Notes: generated by a model not told the origin, from the sequence alone. 64,000 nt of DNA from Cephalotus follicularis (GCA_001972305.1 BDDD01001620.1:1-64000), one strand, 5' to 3'. Positions 1-11,653 are shown, numbered from the stretch's first letter. Numbers and translations are program-made.

Positions 1-158
1 ACACGCTCCAATCTTTGGAGGAATTGGTTAAGTTGCTCCCCTGTTACGGGGGCTGGATCCTGGGCCGCTATTTGAACGGCTTCTGGTGGAGGAGCTGCAA
101 CCTCTTCTTCTTGTCGGCTGCGAGTGGCTCCAACATGGGTGTTCTTCCTTGGAGGCAT
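1..158 (-). CDS. Gypsy gag, N-terminal part (runs off window)
   Basis: Start of a Ty3/gypsy gag read on the minus strand from an ATG at 158-156. The frame is open to the window edge (about 52 codons). It begins MPPRKN and continues with an RSRQEEEV stretch and a PVTGEQLNQ segment. The same opening (MPPRKN, then SRQQEVPPP, then VTGEQFNQ) is found in the plus-strand gag at 41988, so the two belong to one family. It lies just downstream of a primer binding site and the LTR at 204-1088, the expected order for the 5' end of a minus-strand element. The rest of the element lies left of the window, so its integrity is unknown. Confidence 0.75.
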   Translation of the reverse strand, partial: MPPRKNTHVGATRSRQEEEVAAPPPEAVQIAAQDPAPVTGEQLNQFLQRLER

Positions 159-183
159 GATTAACTATGACTTTTAGTAGCGT

Positions 184-203
184 TTCCCACAGACGGCGCC
201 AAC
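184..203 (-). other. Gypsy primer binding site
   Basis: On the minus strand TTGGCGCCGTCTGTGGGAA follows the LTR end within a few bases. This is the usual tRNA primer site of a large class of plant gypsy elements, and the plus-strand copy at about 41943 has the near-identical TTGGCGCTGTCTGTGGGAA. It fixes the element's orientation as minus. Confidence 0.8.
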
Positions 204-1088
204 TGTTGATACAGAAATTCTTCTCTCAACAGTATCCTACGTGGAGGACTTTGATTTGTTAAGAGAAACACTTTGTCACTGATGCCTTAAGGAAGAATCT
301 GATCTCGGACACCTGCACAAGGAGCAACAATGGTGAAGGCCCAGGAGGTTGTTCTCCCGGGGACACTCCGACGCTCAAGTTAGTCAAGTGTAGATGAAAT
401 ATTATACTCTCTTGTAATGTAAAAATTGCTCACCTTTGTTCAGTGAGTTGAACTTGTATTTATAGTGGATTCTTGAGCGTGTGAATCGGATTGATTGTTA
501 TCCCCTAGGAAGTGCCGAGGATCTCGGACATTCCCTTACCTCCGCCTATAATGTAGCTGCTTTCCGTTCGTAGTTGATTTGAACTATATCTCTTCATTTG
601 GATAAGCTTAAATCCCAACAGATCTGGTAAAGGTTATCCCCTTATCCCGTAGATAAGATTGAGATCCTCCATTATTGGGTAGTATTGATTGTGACATGTC
701 CGCAGAGGAAAGTAAGTCTCTGCTGTGGTTCCGAGGATGGAACAAGTATGAGGACGTCCGAGGAAGAGGTCCTCAGTTTCTGTGTACAGGAGACCATATC
801 TCCTGTTCTCCACCTTATAAATACTTTGGGCCAAGGGAGTCCTTGGCCCTTGCTCCGTGAATATGGTCTTCTACCTTCAAGTCCGAGGAGTGTCCTCGGA
901 CTTGTGGTCTAAGAGTGTTGTTCTTCAAAAAGCTATGATCCTCGGCTCTTGGTCCGAGATGGCCATCCTTTGCCATAAGTGTGCTCCTCGGCACGACTTA
1001 CTGATAAGCCTTTAATCCCCATGGACAGTTGGTCAAGTCCCCTGTGGACACGTGTCCTTGCTTTTATAAGTATATTTTTCTTCCATCA
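204..1088 (-). repeat. Gypsy 5' LTR (subfamily A), 885 bp
   Basis: The LTR reads TGTTGATACAG at 204 and ends CCATCA at 1088, so on the minus strand it is TGATGG...TATCAACA with TG/CA ends. It is closely similar along most of its length to the LTR at 59493-60393, for example in the blocks around GTATCCTACGTGGAGGAC, the CTCGGACACCTGCACAAGG block and the GATCCTCGGC block. The shorter LTR at 5460-5965 is a more distant relative. The base after the LTR starts ATAGT, which would be the target-site duplication, but the other end is outside the window. Confidence 0.8.
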
Positions 1089-2164
1089 ATAGTATTATTT
1101 CGTATAAAACCAATGAATTATTTTCCTTTTTTTTTTCAACAACTGATTCAGACCAGTTTTGATCAAAAACAGTTTTTGGAGTGTGACTAACTCGACCTCA
1201 TGGCCAATTCCCAGTTTTATCGGTCTCATCCGGTTCTAATAACATTAACATTACTTATTTTAATTTGTCCTTATACTAATATTGTATTTATCGAGACATA
1301 TATCCAGGATTCAATTTTTTATATTACGAGAAAGTAATTATTAATGATTTACTAAAATACTAACACATATTGTACAAAAAAAAATATTGCATTTATCTAT
1401 TTTTTAAATTTTTATGTGAGAAAATTGAAACAAATAGATAAGTCACACACAACCTGTTAATCATAGTGAGTTAAACCGAATCGAACTAACCCTTCAACTA
1501 CTTATTGAGTTGAGTGTGAACAATGATTTGCTGAAGTCGTTAAAAATATACTTTGAACTTAAACTCAATATCACCTAAGCGAGCCAAGAGCTCAGCTCGA
1601 TTAGTTTGCACCGCTAGTGACAACATGTATCCAACCAGAACTCGGCCATTGTATAAGATCAACAACCATTTTCATATAAGAGCATGAAACCATCATATAC
1701 AAACGTGTTTATGAATCTTCGCATCGAGTCTTTGACTGAGTCCAGCTCAAGGCCATGGGGCAGGATGCAAGTCATTCCAGATCACATTTACATGAAATGC
1801 AAGACGATTCATGGTATGTATTAAATGCGACAAAGAAATGCAAAGAGGCAAGGCTTTATAATTGATATGTTTAAATTGAAACGACATCGGTTGACATATT
1901 TAGAAGCTCCTCTCCATGTCACCCCTTTACAAACTACTAACACTATATGATTTTGCTAGCTACATTGTCTGCCAAAAAATTTTCAGATACAAGTTACAAC
2001 TCAGAAGTCTAAAATGACACCTTGCTGTTTGTCATTTGGGTCGAAACCTGATATCAAAGTGATTTAGATGTACAGATTGATTATAAGCACTGTAATCGCT
2101 TGTCTAGCGTATGTTGCTAGAGGTCCACTCATATAATCATGTTGGAACTGTTGTCACCTGCCAC
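1089..2164. other. Intergenic, AT-rich, plus 3' flank of the SIL1-like gene
   Basis: No coding potential is seen on either strand. The part from about 1950 to 2164 is likely the 3' untranslated region and downstream flank of the minus-strand SIL1-like gene. I see no repeat ends here other than the flank of the gypsy LTR. Confidence 0.5.
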
Positions 2165-4838
2165 TCACAAAATGTTAGGCAAATGAGAAAGTTCATTAAA
2201 ATCACCATCCAAATCCAAGGAAGTCATAGCTCCTACCTTTCCCAGCTTTCTATGGAAAATCAACTCCACTTCTTTGCGGAGGCTTTCCACATCCAACGCA
2301 TAATCTCTGCTATATTCCTCTACCATCAAATCCAGCAGCTGCAGTCTCATCCTCTCCAAGGCACCATCTAAATCACAGAAGTCTTCAAAAACAAGAGCCT
2401 CAATTGTCCTGAGTTGCAGGAGATTCTTAATTGCGATAAGGGCCTGCAATACATCTCAGGAGCAACATAATAATTTTTTTTTTGAGCACGTATCAACAAA
2501 ATAAATTAAGCAATGCAGTATCTGCCATCAAATAAATATGTCTATACTCTAAATGTAACATAAGTATAATGGTTGACAGTTTGAATTTATGTCCTGGAAT
2601 ATAACCACAACCACAACGCATGCACATGCTTGCAACATTAAAACCCATAACTGATGCAAAAGAAACACCTTCTCCTGGAGATCAAGGTCAGTCGATGATG
2701 TTAGATCAACCACAGACTTCAAGAAGAAGCGATTGCTGAAAAAAGGCAGCTCAGCTTTTTCGGTATTTTCTAGTTGGCATTCCAACAGATCACCTATTAG
2801 AAATACAGCTTTCTTGAGCAGTCTAATATCAACACTCGAGTTGCTCAGTAAATCCTGAAAAACAGAAATGTCAATTGAAATTATGCAGCAATACATAAAA
2901 AAATTCAAGCGCTTTTGCCCATTCTCAAATCACCTGAAGCATCAAATCTCCAGCTTCCGCATAGAACATTTCCTGTCCAGCTAAATTGTTTCGGATCAAG
3001 GCTGAAACAGCATATAATGCTTTGATAGCTTCTTCCACAAAACTAGATTTTACCATCTTCATTAGCTTTGTCAGTGCCCCAAGTTCCAGAACCTAAAACT
3101 CTTGAAATTTTGTAACTCAGTTACTATCACACGTATTTCACTAAAATATACAAAAACAAGTAACACAAAAGCTATGGAGATAAACACTTGTGGCAATACA
3201 TAATAAATTATAATACTAAAAATCAACCTTTGTCCATAAAACGATGAATCTGTTAAGGTCATAAAAAGAGCCATAGTGTACCTGCTTCTGAATAATTGGG
3301 TTATTTTGGCTGGCTTTTCCCAGAATCCAAGCAGAAATTTTTCTCACATCCGTGTCAGGGTGATTCAGCTCTTTTATAATCACAGCAAAGCCACCGAGTT
3401 TGTTCAAATCTGTCAAATTGCAAGAATAGCTATTTGACCCACTTTATGCTTCAATTTCCTCATAATATGTGTTAAAAAGCAAACCATGGGCAAAAAATAA
3501 AAGTTGGGGAGGTCTGGAAGACAGAATTACACTCACTACAGAAACAGCCGAAACGGAATGATGATGCCCAAATTGAACATATATCAAAGTTAAGTTATTC
3601 TTAAGGTACATTATTAAAATATAATAAAAGCTATATATAAGTTCAGGTATCGACCAATATCTACCATTATTTAATCAGTGGTAACAAGTACAATGATATT
3701 CAGTGACAAGGTAGCTAATATCCCCACGCATTTAACATATGTTTTGATAGAATCTCATAGTACCCAGTAGCGCTATGAGTCCATGAACAATATAATACAT
3801 TTCCAGGGACCCTAGTTATTGTAATAAAGTAAAAACAAAAACTTATCAGACATATGTCACCCATGGTTATAAATGACAGAGCTTATATTGCATAAGACAT
3901 TCTCTCATCTAAGAATATATAAAATGATATTCCAGCAGGCTCATAAAAGAGTCCACACATCTACACACTCAATGCCTTCACAACTAGATATCAGACCATT
4001 ATTCCTGTAGACAAGCTTCCCCTTAAGTGTACTTTCATTCAACCAAGTAGTCAAATTCAGTGGTACTTACATAGTAGTACCTAGTCATATTCATCTGAAT
4101 CTTGGCAGCCAACGATTTATCAATATTCACAGCCAAACCATGGACATTGACACGAACGAAACCATGCAAAATCAAAAACCTACGACAATTTCTCTAACTT
4201 AATCGATAAAAAAATAAAAACACTAAAATTGAATAATATGCTACAGTCATACCATTAGCATTATCTATGGGCTCAACAAGTATGAGAAGCTCCTGTAAAG
4301 CACGGAGGCGATCTTCCAAAGATAGAGAAGAATTATCCAAATCACCAATAGCTATTTGAATCAACTGAGCATCAGACGGCGTTTGTAACCTCTCCATCAG
4401 TTCCTGTATCATTACTCATAAACATATAATAATAATAATAATAATAATAGTAAAATAAAGCATAGAGAGAATGGTAAAGAGAAAGCACAACTATTAAAAT
4501 TCAAAAAAGAAGGAAAAAAAAACCTGTAATTCCACTTGGCGCTTCTTTAGGTCTTCTGCTGTTTCCCTCAGTTTTTGAGGATCAGAGTGACCTATGGCCC
4601 ACTGCAACATTCCATCAAGGGAAGAAAAACCGCCGTCGATTTCATCCCTATCAACGTCTGTGGTGGAGGCGTCGTCGAGGGACTGAACGTTGGGTAACAG
4701 ATCCCTTTCCTCTTTTGCGGTTGACCAAACTAACCCTGCCGAAGTTGACCTATTTACACGCTCTGCCCTCACCATCACAATCACCATCGTCATCCATATT
4801 ATTACAAGTGCAAGTCCTGCAGCTAAGCTACGCCCCAT
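2165..4838 (-). CDS. SIL1: SIL1/Fes1-type Hsp70 (BiP) nucleotide exchange factor, ER-targeted
   Basis: Six exons on the minus strand, all joined by GT-AG introns with consistent phases: 4838-4524, 4403-4253, 3409-3282, 3092-2934, 2854-2669 and 2443-2165, giving about 405 residues. Residues 1-26 form a signal peptide (MGRSLAAGLALVIIWMTMVI, then VMVRA). An Asp/Ser-rich segment follows, then a Fes1-like start (LDGMLQWAIGHSDP) and an armadillo-type helical region with a SAWILGKASQNNP motif (exon 3) and a QEMFYAEAGDLMLQ motif (exon 4). Fes1/SIL1 proteins bind the Hsp70 ATPase domain and speed ADP release. The signal peptide argues for the ER lumen and BiP, unlike cytosolic Fes1A-C. No C-terminal KDEL is visible; the protein ends HLPNIL. 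The start is the first ATG before the signal peptide. The frame has no stop or shift, so the gene looks functional. The SIL1 name rests on the family match plus the signal peptide. Confidence 0.85.
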
Positions 4839-5459
4839 TTGATAGTTATACTTCTACTGCTACAACCACCACTCTTTATAATATAATTATAAGTGTATAG
4901 ATTTCTGCTTTATTAGCGATGGAGAAACTCAAAGTCTTCGATTTTATTTATACCTTTGTTGTGGCTTACCAGATTTTGATGTCTGTCAGCTTTCGATTTG
5001 ATTGCTCCGCTCATAGTTATATTACACGTCATCTCATTTAATCACCACCGTTCCTCACGTATCGTACGGCTTTCACATATGCCTCGATTTGTTTTTAACT
5101 GTTAAAAAAGAAAAACAATGCCTTCAACGGACAAAACGGATATTTACTGTGAATTTGATTTTGGGTATTTTTTTTTACGACAATCCAATATTTTTGAAAA
5201 TGTTTATAGATGTTTGTATTTGATTTAAAAAATTTTAAAACATTTTTGGAACGTTTTATTTTTATGAGAATTAAATACTCATAAAAATAAGAATGCGATC
5301 CTTACAAAACATGGTGAGAGTATAATTGAAATACTTATTTCGTTATTAAATTTTCTTTTAAATAAATAATATCCCCATTTTATTAATTAATTAAAAAGTT
5401 TAATACATGTACAATAAGTTTAGTATGTGAAATAATTTTAATGAAAAGTCATATTAAAC
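4839..5459. other. Intergenic: SIL1-like promoter side and AT-rich DNA
   Basis: Upstream region of the minus-strand SIL1-like gene. It probably contains its 5' untranslated region and promoter in the first few hundred bases, followed by AT-rich sequence up to the gypsy LTR. No further gene is seen. Confidence 0.5.
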
Positions 5460-5965
5460 TGTTGATACAAAAATATTGTACTCAACAATATCTCACATGT
5501 AGGACTTTGATTTGTTGAGAGAAACATTGTGAAAGCTCCGAGAAGATAATGAGGATGGTGGTGTGACTGTATTCCCTGCATAAGTTAGCAAACAGATCGT
5601 AAGTCCAGGAGGGTGTACTCTCGGGGACATTCCGATGCTTAAGTTAGACAAGACAAGAATGTAATCACATGGTGTTTTAGTATGTAAAAATGGCTGACCT
5701 CTGTAAAATGTTCGATTCTAGTATTTATATAAGATGATTGTAACTGCCTGTTTAACTTTCGGAATTGATATGTGTTCCCCTAAGGAAATACCGAGGATCT
5801 CGGTATTTCCCCTGATCTCCACCTGATTTCTCGCCCCTGGCGTTATGGCGAGTTATTGCTTCAAATTGTAACGTCTGTCCACGTGTCTGTGGCTCTGGTG
5901 GACATATGGCGTCACAACCCGAGGATACGTGGCACTATTCCTTAGGTAGAATTTTTACGGTATCA
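5460..5965 (-). repeat. Gypsy 3' LTR (short subfamily B), 506 bp
   Basis: Begins TGTTGATACA at 5460 and ends GTATCA at 5965, directly before TATGCCCCCC, which on the minus strand is a purine-rich tract. Internal blocks match the other LTRs of the family: ATACCGAGGATCTCGG, the GACATTCCGATGCTTAAG-like block, and the CCAGGAGG block. It is about 380-400 bp shorter than the LTRs at 204 and 59493, and close in length to the 561 bp LTR at 41381. TAAAC just before it is the candidate target duplication, but the partner end is lost. Confidence 0.75.
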
Positions 5966-6525
5966 TATGCCCCCCTGGTCTCCATTCTCTGGGCTTACCA
6001 GAGGACAGAGACCATTTATAGCATGGCTTCGAGCGGGGCTTACTGTCCGTGGATCAAAGTCTCATGTTGGGCCTGGTTGCTTGGCCCGATTATTGCATTT
6101 AATGTGATGCGACAAAGTAAAAACGCTCCAATTAATAATAATCATTGCGCTAAAGTTGAAGAGTTTTGCACGCTTGTCCTTTCGATTCCCGTGCATCAAC
6201 TCTTCGTTTCCCACACCCGACATGACGGGCCGATTTCCACCATTAAGATCAAAAGAGATCTAAGGGTCTGAGTGCAGTCCAAGGTTCTTTAAATCCCCCA
6301 TTCTCTCTGGGAAAAAATTCTTTACGCCTTCTTACCTTCTAAATCTCTGAGTTTTCTACATCTTCTTTGTTCTCTCAACCTTCAAACTCAGGCTTTGTTC
6401 GAAACATCATCATCAAAAGGTGAATTCCTCCTGCTTTTTTCATTTGCATTCTCTCGTTTGGGTATCCAAGGGTTTTTATATAACCGTCGTATCCTCGTCT
6501 CACACTCTCTTTCTGAAACTGCCAT

Positions 6526-9150
6526 GGCAAGAACAAAGCAAACCAAAAGGTTTATTAGAAACCCCGAGGACGTACCCCGAGTTACGGGAGGGGTTACCGT
6601 GGCCCATCGTCCCCTTGGTGAAGAGGTGGAAATGGAGGCCACTGTTGCGGTCGCTCCCGACGTTGCTTCGACCTAGGCCGGGGTCCAGGTCTTTAGGACC
6701 CATTTTGACCAAAGCAAGCTTCGCCCGAGGAAGGTGGGGGAGCTTGTCAAAGAATATTCCCTCCCTGGTAACATGGATTATGAAATTCCCGACGATCCCC
6801 AGATGGTCACGGAGAACAAGCCCGGTTACTTCGTAGTGTTCGTGGACGCTCTGGAGCACGGACTGAGGCTTCCCCTGCCGCTCTTTTCCGTAACCGTCTT
6901 AAGGCACTACCAAATCCACCCGTCGATGCTCCAGGCTCAATCTTAGGGGTTTATCATCGGCTTCTTGGTAAGATGTTTGGAGAGCGGGGTGACAGCCACT
7001 GTAGGGCTATTCAAGGAATTTCACATCTTGAACTCCTCTCCAAACAAGCGTGGCTTCTATTTCAAATCTCGCGCAGGTCAAAAAAGGCTATTGGTGAAGA
7101 ACACTAAGTCAGTCAAGAGTTGGAGGGGGAAATACTTCATGGTCAAGAATCTCCCCGGCTTCATGCCCTGTTCATGGTGCGATACTTTGGACACTGTGTG
7201 TCTTAATCAGAGGATGGTTTTGACCGGGGATGAAAGGGCTGACCTGGGAAGACTTTCTACCCTGGCGCCCGAGGAGGTGAGCTCCGTGGTCTTCGAGGAT
7301 CGCTTGCGGCTAATTGGGCTGAGCATGTCCCCGGGATGTCGGGTTAGCCTGGAGCTGGAAGAAGAGATCCCCTTGGGGATTAGAAGTGAGAGGGACCAGG
7401 ATGTCTGAGATGAACTTGCATCCTCGGCTACTGTCAAAGGAGAAAGCCGTATTAAGCTTTCCTTTTAAAATTTTGTCTTCTGCTTTATTTCATTTTGTTT
7501 TATGATATGCTTCTAACCATCACTTCATGATTCCTTGTAGTAATGGCATCTCGGGAAACCACAATGGACCTTCTAAGGGCTAGCCGCGAGCATGCCTGAG
7601 ATGCTGATCCCGAGGAACTGAGGCAGCAGGCTCTTAAGAAGAAAAAGGCTTTGGAGAAAACCATTGCCGCAATAAAGAAGAGGGCTGAGAAGAAAGTTGC
7701 TGTTACCAAGGCCAGAGCCGAGGAACAAGCTAGGCTTGAGGCCGAGGAGGCCAGGATCAAGTTCAAGGTGGTCGATGAGACCAGGGCTAGGGTCGAGGTT
7801 GATGCGACAGAGGTCAGGGCCGAGGAGGTCATGGCGGATGATGTCAGGGTGGTAATGACCGAGGAGGCCGTGGAGCTTAGGACCGAGATTTCTCTTTGCA
7901 AGAGGCATGCTACTGATGATTTTGCTCGTCCTTCCAAAAGGCAGAGGAGAGAGGAGGAAGGTACATCTCGGGCTGGAACCACCGAGGAGCGTTCCTAGGG
8001 CCCTGACCTCCCATTTCCTTCCGAGGAGCTCGAGAAAGTGAGAGAGATCCTCAGAGCACTCGGCAGGTCTGGCGTTTTCCTGAAGGGCCCCAAGGTCACC
8101 GTTGAACTTGGCAAGGCATGCATTTTTCCCCATGAGTTGGAGGTGAGGGAGAAATGGACTATTAGCCAAACGTGGGCTAACCTTTTCCAATGTTGCTTCA
8201 GGGTCAGTAAGCTCTTCCCAAAATTTTTTCTTTAAGTAAGCCTTTTGCTTCTTTTTAATCTTCATGTTTCTTTTTCAGGCCATGGTCGATGCCCACCTTC
8301 TGATGGATAGATCCGAGGAGGATAACTCCTTGAACGAGCAGCTCGAGGCTGAGAATGCCGAGCTTAAAAAGTCATTGGACGCAACTCGTGCTTAGCTAGA
8401 GGAGGTGTCAAGGGTCCAAGAGGCTATCATTGTAGAGAAGAATCAGGCCCTTAAGGACCTGGCCATAGAGAAAAAGACCAAACGAGCTGCGATTCACCAC
8501 AACACTGAGCTCGAAGATAACTGAAGGCTCATGGTGATCAATTAGTGAAGTTCCGTGAACTTGAGGGTGCTCGGACTAAGGCCGCAATGGAGAGAGCCAT
8601 CTTATACTTCAAGGCCTCCTTGGAATTCTGGGATGCTCAAGACAAAGTCATGGATGACTACAAAGCCTCTGAAGATTTCAACAGAGAGGTCTTTAAGAAG
8701 TCCTTGGCCCATTTTCGTCGGAGGTTTTACACCTACCGAAACATGGTCGAGTGTCTCCTGGAGCTTCTGCTGGACTCCATTATCTGTGGTCCCTCGGTGA
8801 TTGACTACGACTTCTTTCCTGATGGGGTTGATGATGCCAAGGAAGAAGCTCTTCGGGCCTACGACGAGGAGCAAGGTCGTGCCCAGGAATCTGAGTGTTC
8901 GCTTGAGGGTCACGAGATGGTTTCATTCACTAGACCAGCCTAGGAGACCGCCCTTGAGCCTTTGGATGTGGACCCTCTTTCTCGTATTGTTGCTGAGGAT
9001 TCTGTTCTTGAGCACGTAGTTGAGGATCCTCCACCTCTTCCTTCTGGACCAGGAACCGAGGATCCTCCATTTCCTCCTTTTGAACCAACAGTTGAGGATT
9101 CTCCACCGCCTCCTCATATTGTTCATGACATCCCTTCAGGGGATGGAAGC
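6526..9150 (+). pseudogene. Antisense gene of gypsy element: PF04195-like protein with coiled coil, decayed
   Basis: Plus-strand gene inside a minus-strand gypsy element. Its first exon (from ATG 6526) encodes a basic start (MARTKQTKRF), then after a frameshift the conserved core at 6734-7408 (KVGELVKEYSLPG, LFKEFHIL, GFYFKSRAG, W-R-KYF, PWC-like CSWCDTL). This matches the complete homologue at 61014 and resembles the 'putative gypsy type transposon' family PF04195. A splice acceptor (CCTTGTAG at about 7540) leads to a Lys/Glu/Ala-rich coiled coil (7543-7998). Another intron lies at about 8203-8279. A C-terminal part (8545-8943) follows, and then acidic-proline repeats with the core VEDPPP. 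A poly(A) signal AATAAA is at about 9237. In-frame stops at 6674-6676, 6944-6946 (where the homologue has Trp), 7996-7998, about 8391 and 8521 make it non-functional. The molecular function of the family is not known to me. Confidence 0.7.
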
Positions 9151-10134
9151 TAGAGTAGATTTTTCTTTTTCTTTGTCTTGTAACTTTTGCTTTGTAATCT
9201 TCTTGAGCAATGTAACTTGTATTTGCCTCAAGTATCAATAAAATACAAAGATTTTCACCTCGGACATTCTTTTCTTTCTTTGGGTGAGCCCTACCCGAGC
9301 ATTTACGATTCCCTTAGGAATTTTAACTTAGTCTAACCTACAGACTTTATATTATGGCCTTACAATTTTCAGGCCTAATTACCCAAGCTTTGCAGTCCCC
9401 TTAAGACACCTTATTTCAAAGGCGCTTAGACAATAGTACTTAGTCTTTGCAAGTTCTTGCGTGTTCGCAAACCAAGTCTTAGATCTGTTCGGACAAGTTC
9501 TTACGAGTTTGCCGAGCAAGATCTTGTCTAGTCCGTTATATTCTAGACTAGGTCATCTGAGCTTGCAGCCCTCGTGAGGACACTTATTTTAGAGTGCTCA
9601 GTCCAACGAACTTGATCATTACGAGTTCTTATGGATTCGCCTCTCAAGACACGATATTGGTTTGGTCGGGCAAAAGAATACCGACCAGTATTTGCTCCCT
9701 TGGGAGTCTTGTTGCTTCCTTAGAAGTTTTTAGTGCTCCCCAGTAGGGGTATTTAGGTGTTCCTCGGGAGGAGTCTTTGGTGCTCATCGGAAGGAGTCTT
9801 TGTTGCTCCTCAGAAGGATTCTTAGGTGCTTCTTGAGAGGAGTCTTAGGTGCTCATTGGAAGGAGTCTTTGTAAGACTTAGAGAGCTCGGGTCCCATGTT
9901 AGGGCTTGCTCTGGTTGCTGCCTTAGGAGCATGGTCGGACATGCTTGTATTTAAAGCTTCTTGATTGAGGGAGTTGATCGGTGGTTGTTCAGGGGTTTAA
10001 GGACATGAACATTGGGTCTCCGGTCCCTTGCAAACTTGGAACTATGATCTTGACAAGCACTTTTTGGAAAAAAATCGACTTTATTGACATTTTGAATTTT
10101 GTACATCTTACAAGGAATCATTGGTAGTACTTCC
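9151..10134. other. Non-coding internal region of gypsy element, with 23-bp minisatellite
   Basis: Stretch between the 3' end of the antisense gene and the C-terminus of pol. It holds the probable antisense poly(A) site, many degenerate copies of short phrases such as AAGTTCTTACGAGTT, and the minisatellite at 9703-9870. No open frame of note is seen. Confidence 0.6.
9703..9870. repeat. 23-bp minisatellite, about seven units
   Basis: Units start at about 9703, 9726, 9748, 9771, 9794, 9817, 9840 and 9863, with a period of 22-23. The consensus begins GAGTCTTTGGTGCTC and ends GGAAG. The last four units keep an exact 23-bp register. It lies inside the gypsy remnant. Confidence 0.8.
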
Positions 10135-10613
10135 TTAGATGCTAACATTCCGAGCTCTAGGAATCTCTCTGCCCCCTAGAGTTTCAAGTTTGAATGTTCT
10201 TGGGCGGAGTACTCTCTTCACCTTGTATGGTCCTTCCCAATTAGGGGCTAGCTTTCCTCTGGTACCGGTTGGATCTGCGATAGCCGAGTTGCGAAGGGCT
10301 AGATCTCCTTCTCTTAGTGGTCGGGGGTTTACCCTTTTGTTGTAATAACGGCTCACCCTCTGTTGGTAGGCTACAACTTTGATGACTGCTTTGTCTTTGA
10401 GTTCTTTCACTAAGTCGAGGAGGTTCCTCAATCATTCTTCATTATTTTCCTCTGTGAAATGCACAACCCTTGGCGACTGTACATCAATCTCCACTGGTAT
10501 CATGGTTTCAGCCCCAAAATAAAGGCTGTATGTGGACTCACCAGTCGTGGTCTGAGGAGTGGTTCTATATGCCCATAGTACGCTCGGTAGCTCCTCAGTC
10601 CATCTTCCCTTAC
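10135..10613 (-). pseudogene. Gypsy pol C-terminus (integrase C-terminal domain), truncated
   Basis: Read on the minus strand it gives KGRWTEELPSVLWAYRTTPQ, TTTGES, then VHFTEENNEE, one in-frame TGA at about 10430, then LRNLLDLVKELKDKAVIK, YYNKRVNPRPLREGDL and GKLAPNWEGPYKV. This is the classic integrase C-terminal region of plant gypsy elements (WAYRTTP and GKLxPxWEGPY motifs). The 5' portion of pol is cut away at about 10613. Its minus orientation agrees with the LTR and PPT of the same remnant. Confidence 0.85.
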
Positions 10614-10692
10614 AAATGTTTAGACAAAGTTACTGTAAAAATTTGGGATAAGCAACTCTAATACATAGATGCACAACTAAAAAAGTTGTTGA
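10614..10692. other. Pre-insertion flank between gypsy break and copia
   Basis: About 80 bp of AT-rich sequence of unknown origin. It ends in GTTGA at 10688-10692, the left target-site duplication of the copia element. Confidence 0.6.
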
Positions 10693-10907
10693 TATTGTAA
10701 AATTGTCAACAAATGAATAGTGAATTACTATTTCAACAACAAAATACTATTCTAACAACCTCCCTAAACTCCTATAAATAGGAATGTATTGTTAAGAAGA
10801 AGTTAAGGAATTCATAATAAGAAAATCTCTTATTCTTTCTCACTTTCTCTCTAAATATCTTTATAGTGCAATCTTCCTCTGTGAGTTAACGTCTTAAGTT
10901 TACAACA
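10693..10907 (+). repeat. Copia 5' LTR, 215 bp
   Basis: Starts TATTGTAAA and ends TTTACAACA, an imperfect inverted terminal repeat (8 of 9). The usual second-base G of TGTTGTAAA is A here and also in the 3' LTR. It contains a TATAAATA at about 10773 that may be the promoter. It is followed by CGTTATCAGCACGAG, the likely primer site region. Confidence 0.85.
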
Positions 10908-11439
10908 CGTTATCAGCACGAGACTCTATCCAACTGAGATTTGAGGTAATTTAAATTAGTTTTTCACACACACACATATATATATAATAACAAAGATTAA
11001 CGGTTCCACCAATTGGTCGGAGTACCGCTTATGTGTGAAAACGTATATTATATATATATAATAAAGTTTCGCAGTTTCATCGTTTGTACGGAGTACCGAC
11101 GGTCTATGAAAACGTATGTCTCTATTATTACTTTAGTATATTACTTATATGTGCTGATCACCATATACGTGGTGTGAAACATTATTGTGATTTACTGTTC
11201 TTGATGTACAATTTGTCTACAAGAATTACCCAAGACTTAGTGGGAACCTATATGTTTAATACCTAACGGTATCACCTTACGATGTATAGGTGAGAACCCG
11301 TTTACAATTTTATATATTTACATTATTTACTTTATGATCAATTTTAATTATTGCAATTATCTAATATTTGATCAATTTAATAATGTAATTAATGATATTA
11401 TCATATATCCATATATATTTATTATTGCAAACCGTCACT

Positions 11440-11590
11440 TGAGGTGATGACTTAGTGGTAGAAAGACGCTCGTTCATACATGAGGTCCGGCGTTCGAGTC
11501 TCGGCAAGCCCCATTATGCTCAAGTGGTCTCATGAAAATGAGCGTGGCCTATGATTGCACCAATGAGGTCCCAATTTTTTTTTATTACAG
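11440..11590 (+). mobile_element. tRNA-derived SINE-like insertion
   Basis: A tRNA-like head with an A box (TGACTTAGTGG at about 11447) and a B box (GCGTTCGAGTC, about 11490), the two internal pol III promoter elements, spaced about 40 bp apart. An unrelated body and a T-rich end (TTTTTTTTTATT) follow. It lies in the 5' untranslated region of the copia element, so it would be younger than that insertion or carried by the family. The cloverleaf is not intact enough to call a tRNA gene. Target duplications were not resolved. Confidence 0.5.
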
Positions 11591-11653
11591 TAAATTGTAT
11601 TTATTTACTATGCTTAAATGACATTTATTTTATCTTTTGATTCAGTATAAAAA

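Larger units (their letters stand above)
5460..10613 (-). mobile_element. Truncated Ty3/gypsy element with antisense gene
   Basis: Minus-strand gypsy remnant. On the window strand it has its 3' LTR (5460-5965), the polypurine tract complement (TATGCCCCCC, 5966-5975), an antisense multi-exon gene (6526-9150), a non-coding stretch with a 23-bp minisatellite, and the C-terminal part of pol (10135-10613). The rest of pol, gag and the 5' LTR are missing. The break at about 10613 is followed by unrelated sequence into which a copia element later inserted at 10693. The layout (long region with an antisense ORF between pol and 3' LTR, and the GGCGCCGTCTGTGGGA-type primer site in its relatives) is that described for Tat-lineage plant gypsy elements. 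The lineage is an inference. Confidence 0.75.

Noticed and set aside
11440..11520. tRNA gene
   Set aside because: A and B boxes are present but the acceptor stem and arms do not pair well, and a SINE-like tail follows. Called SINE-like instead.
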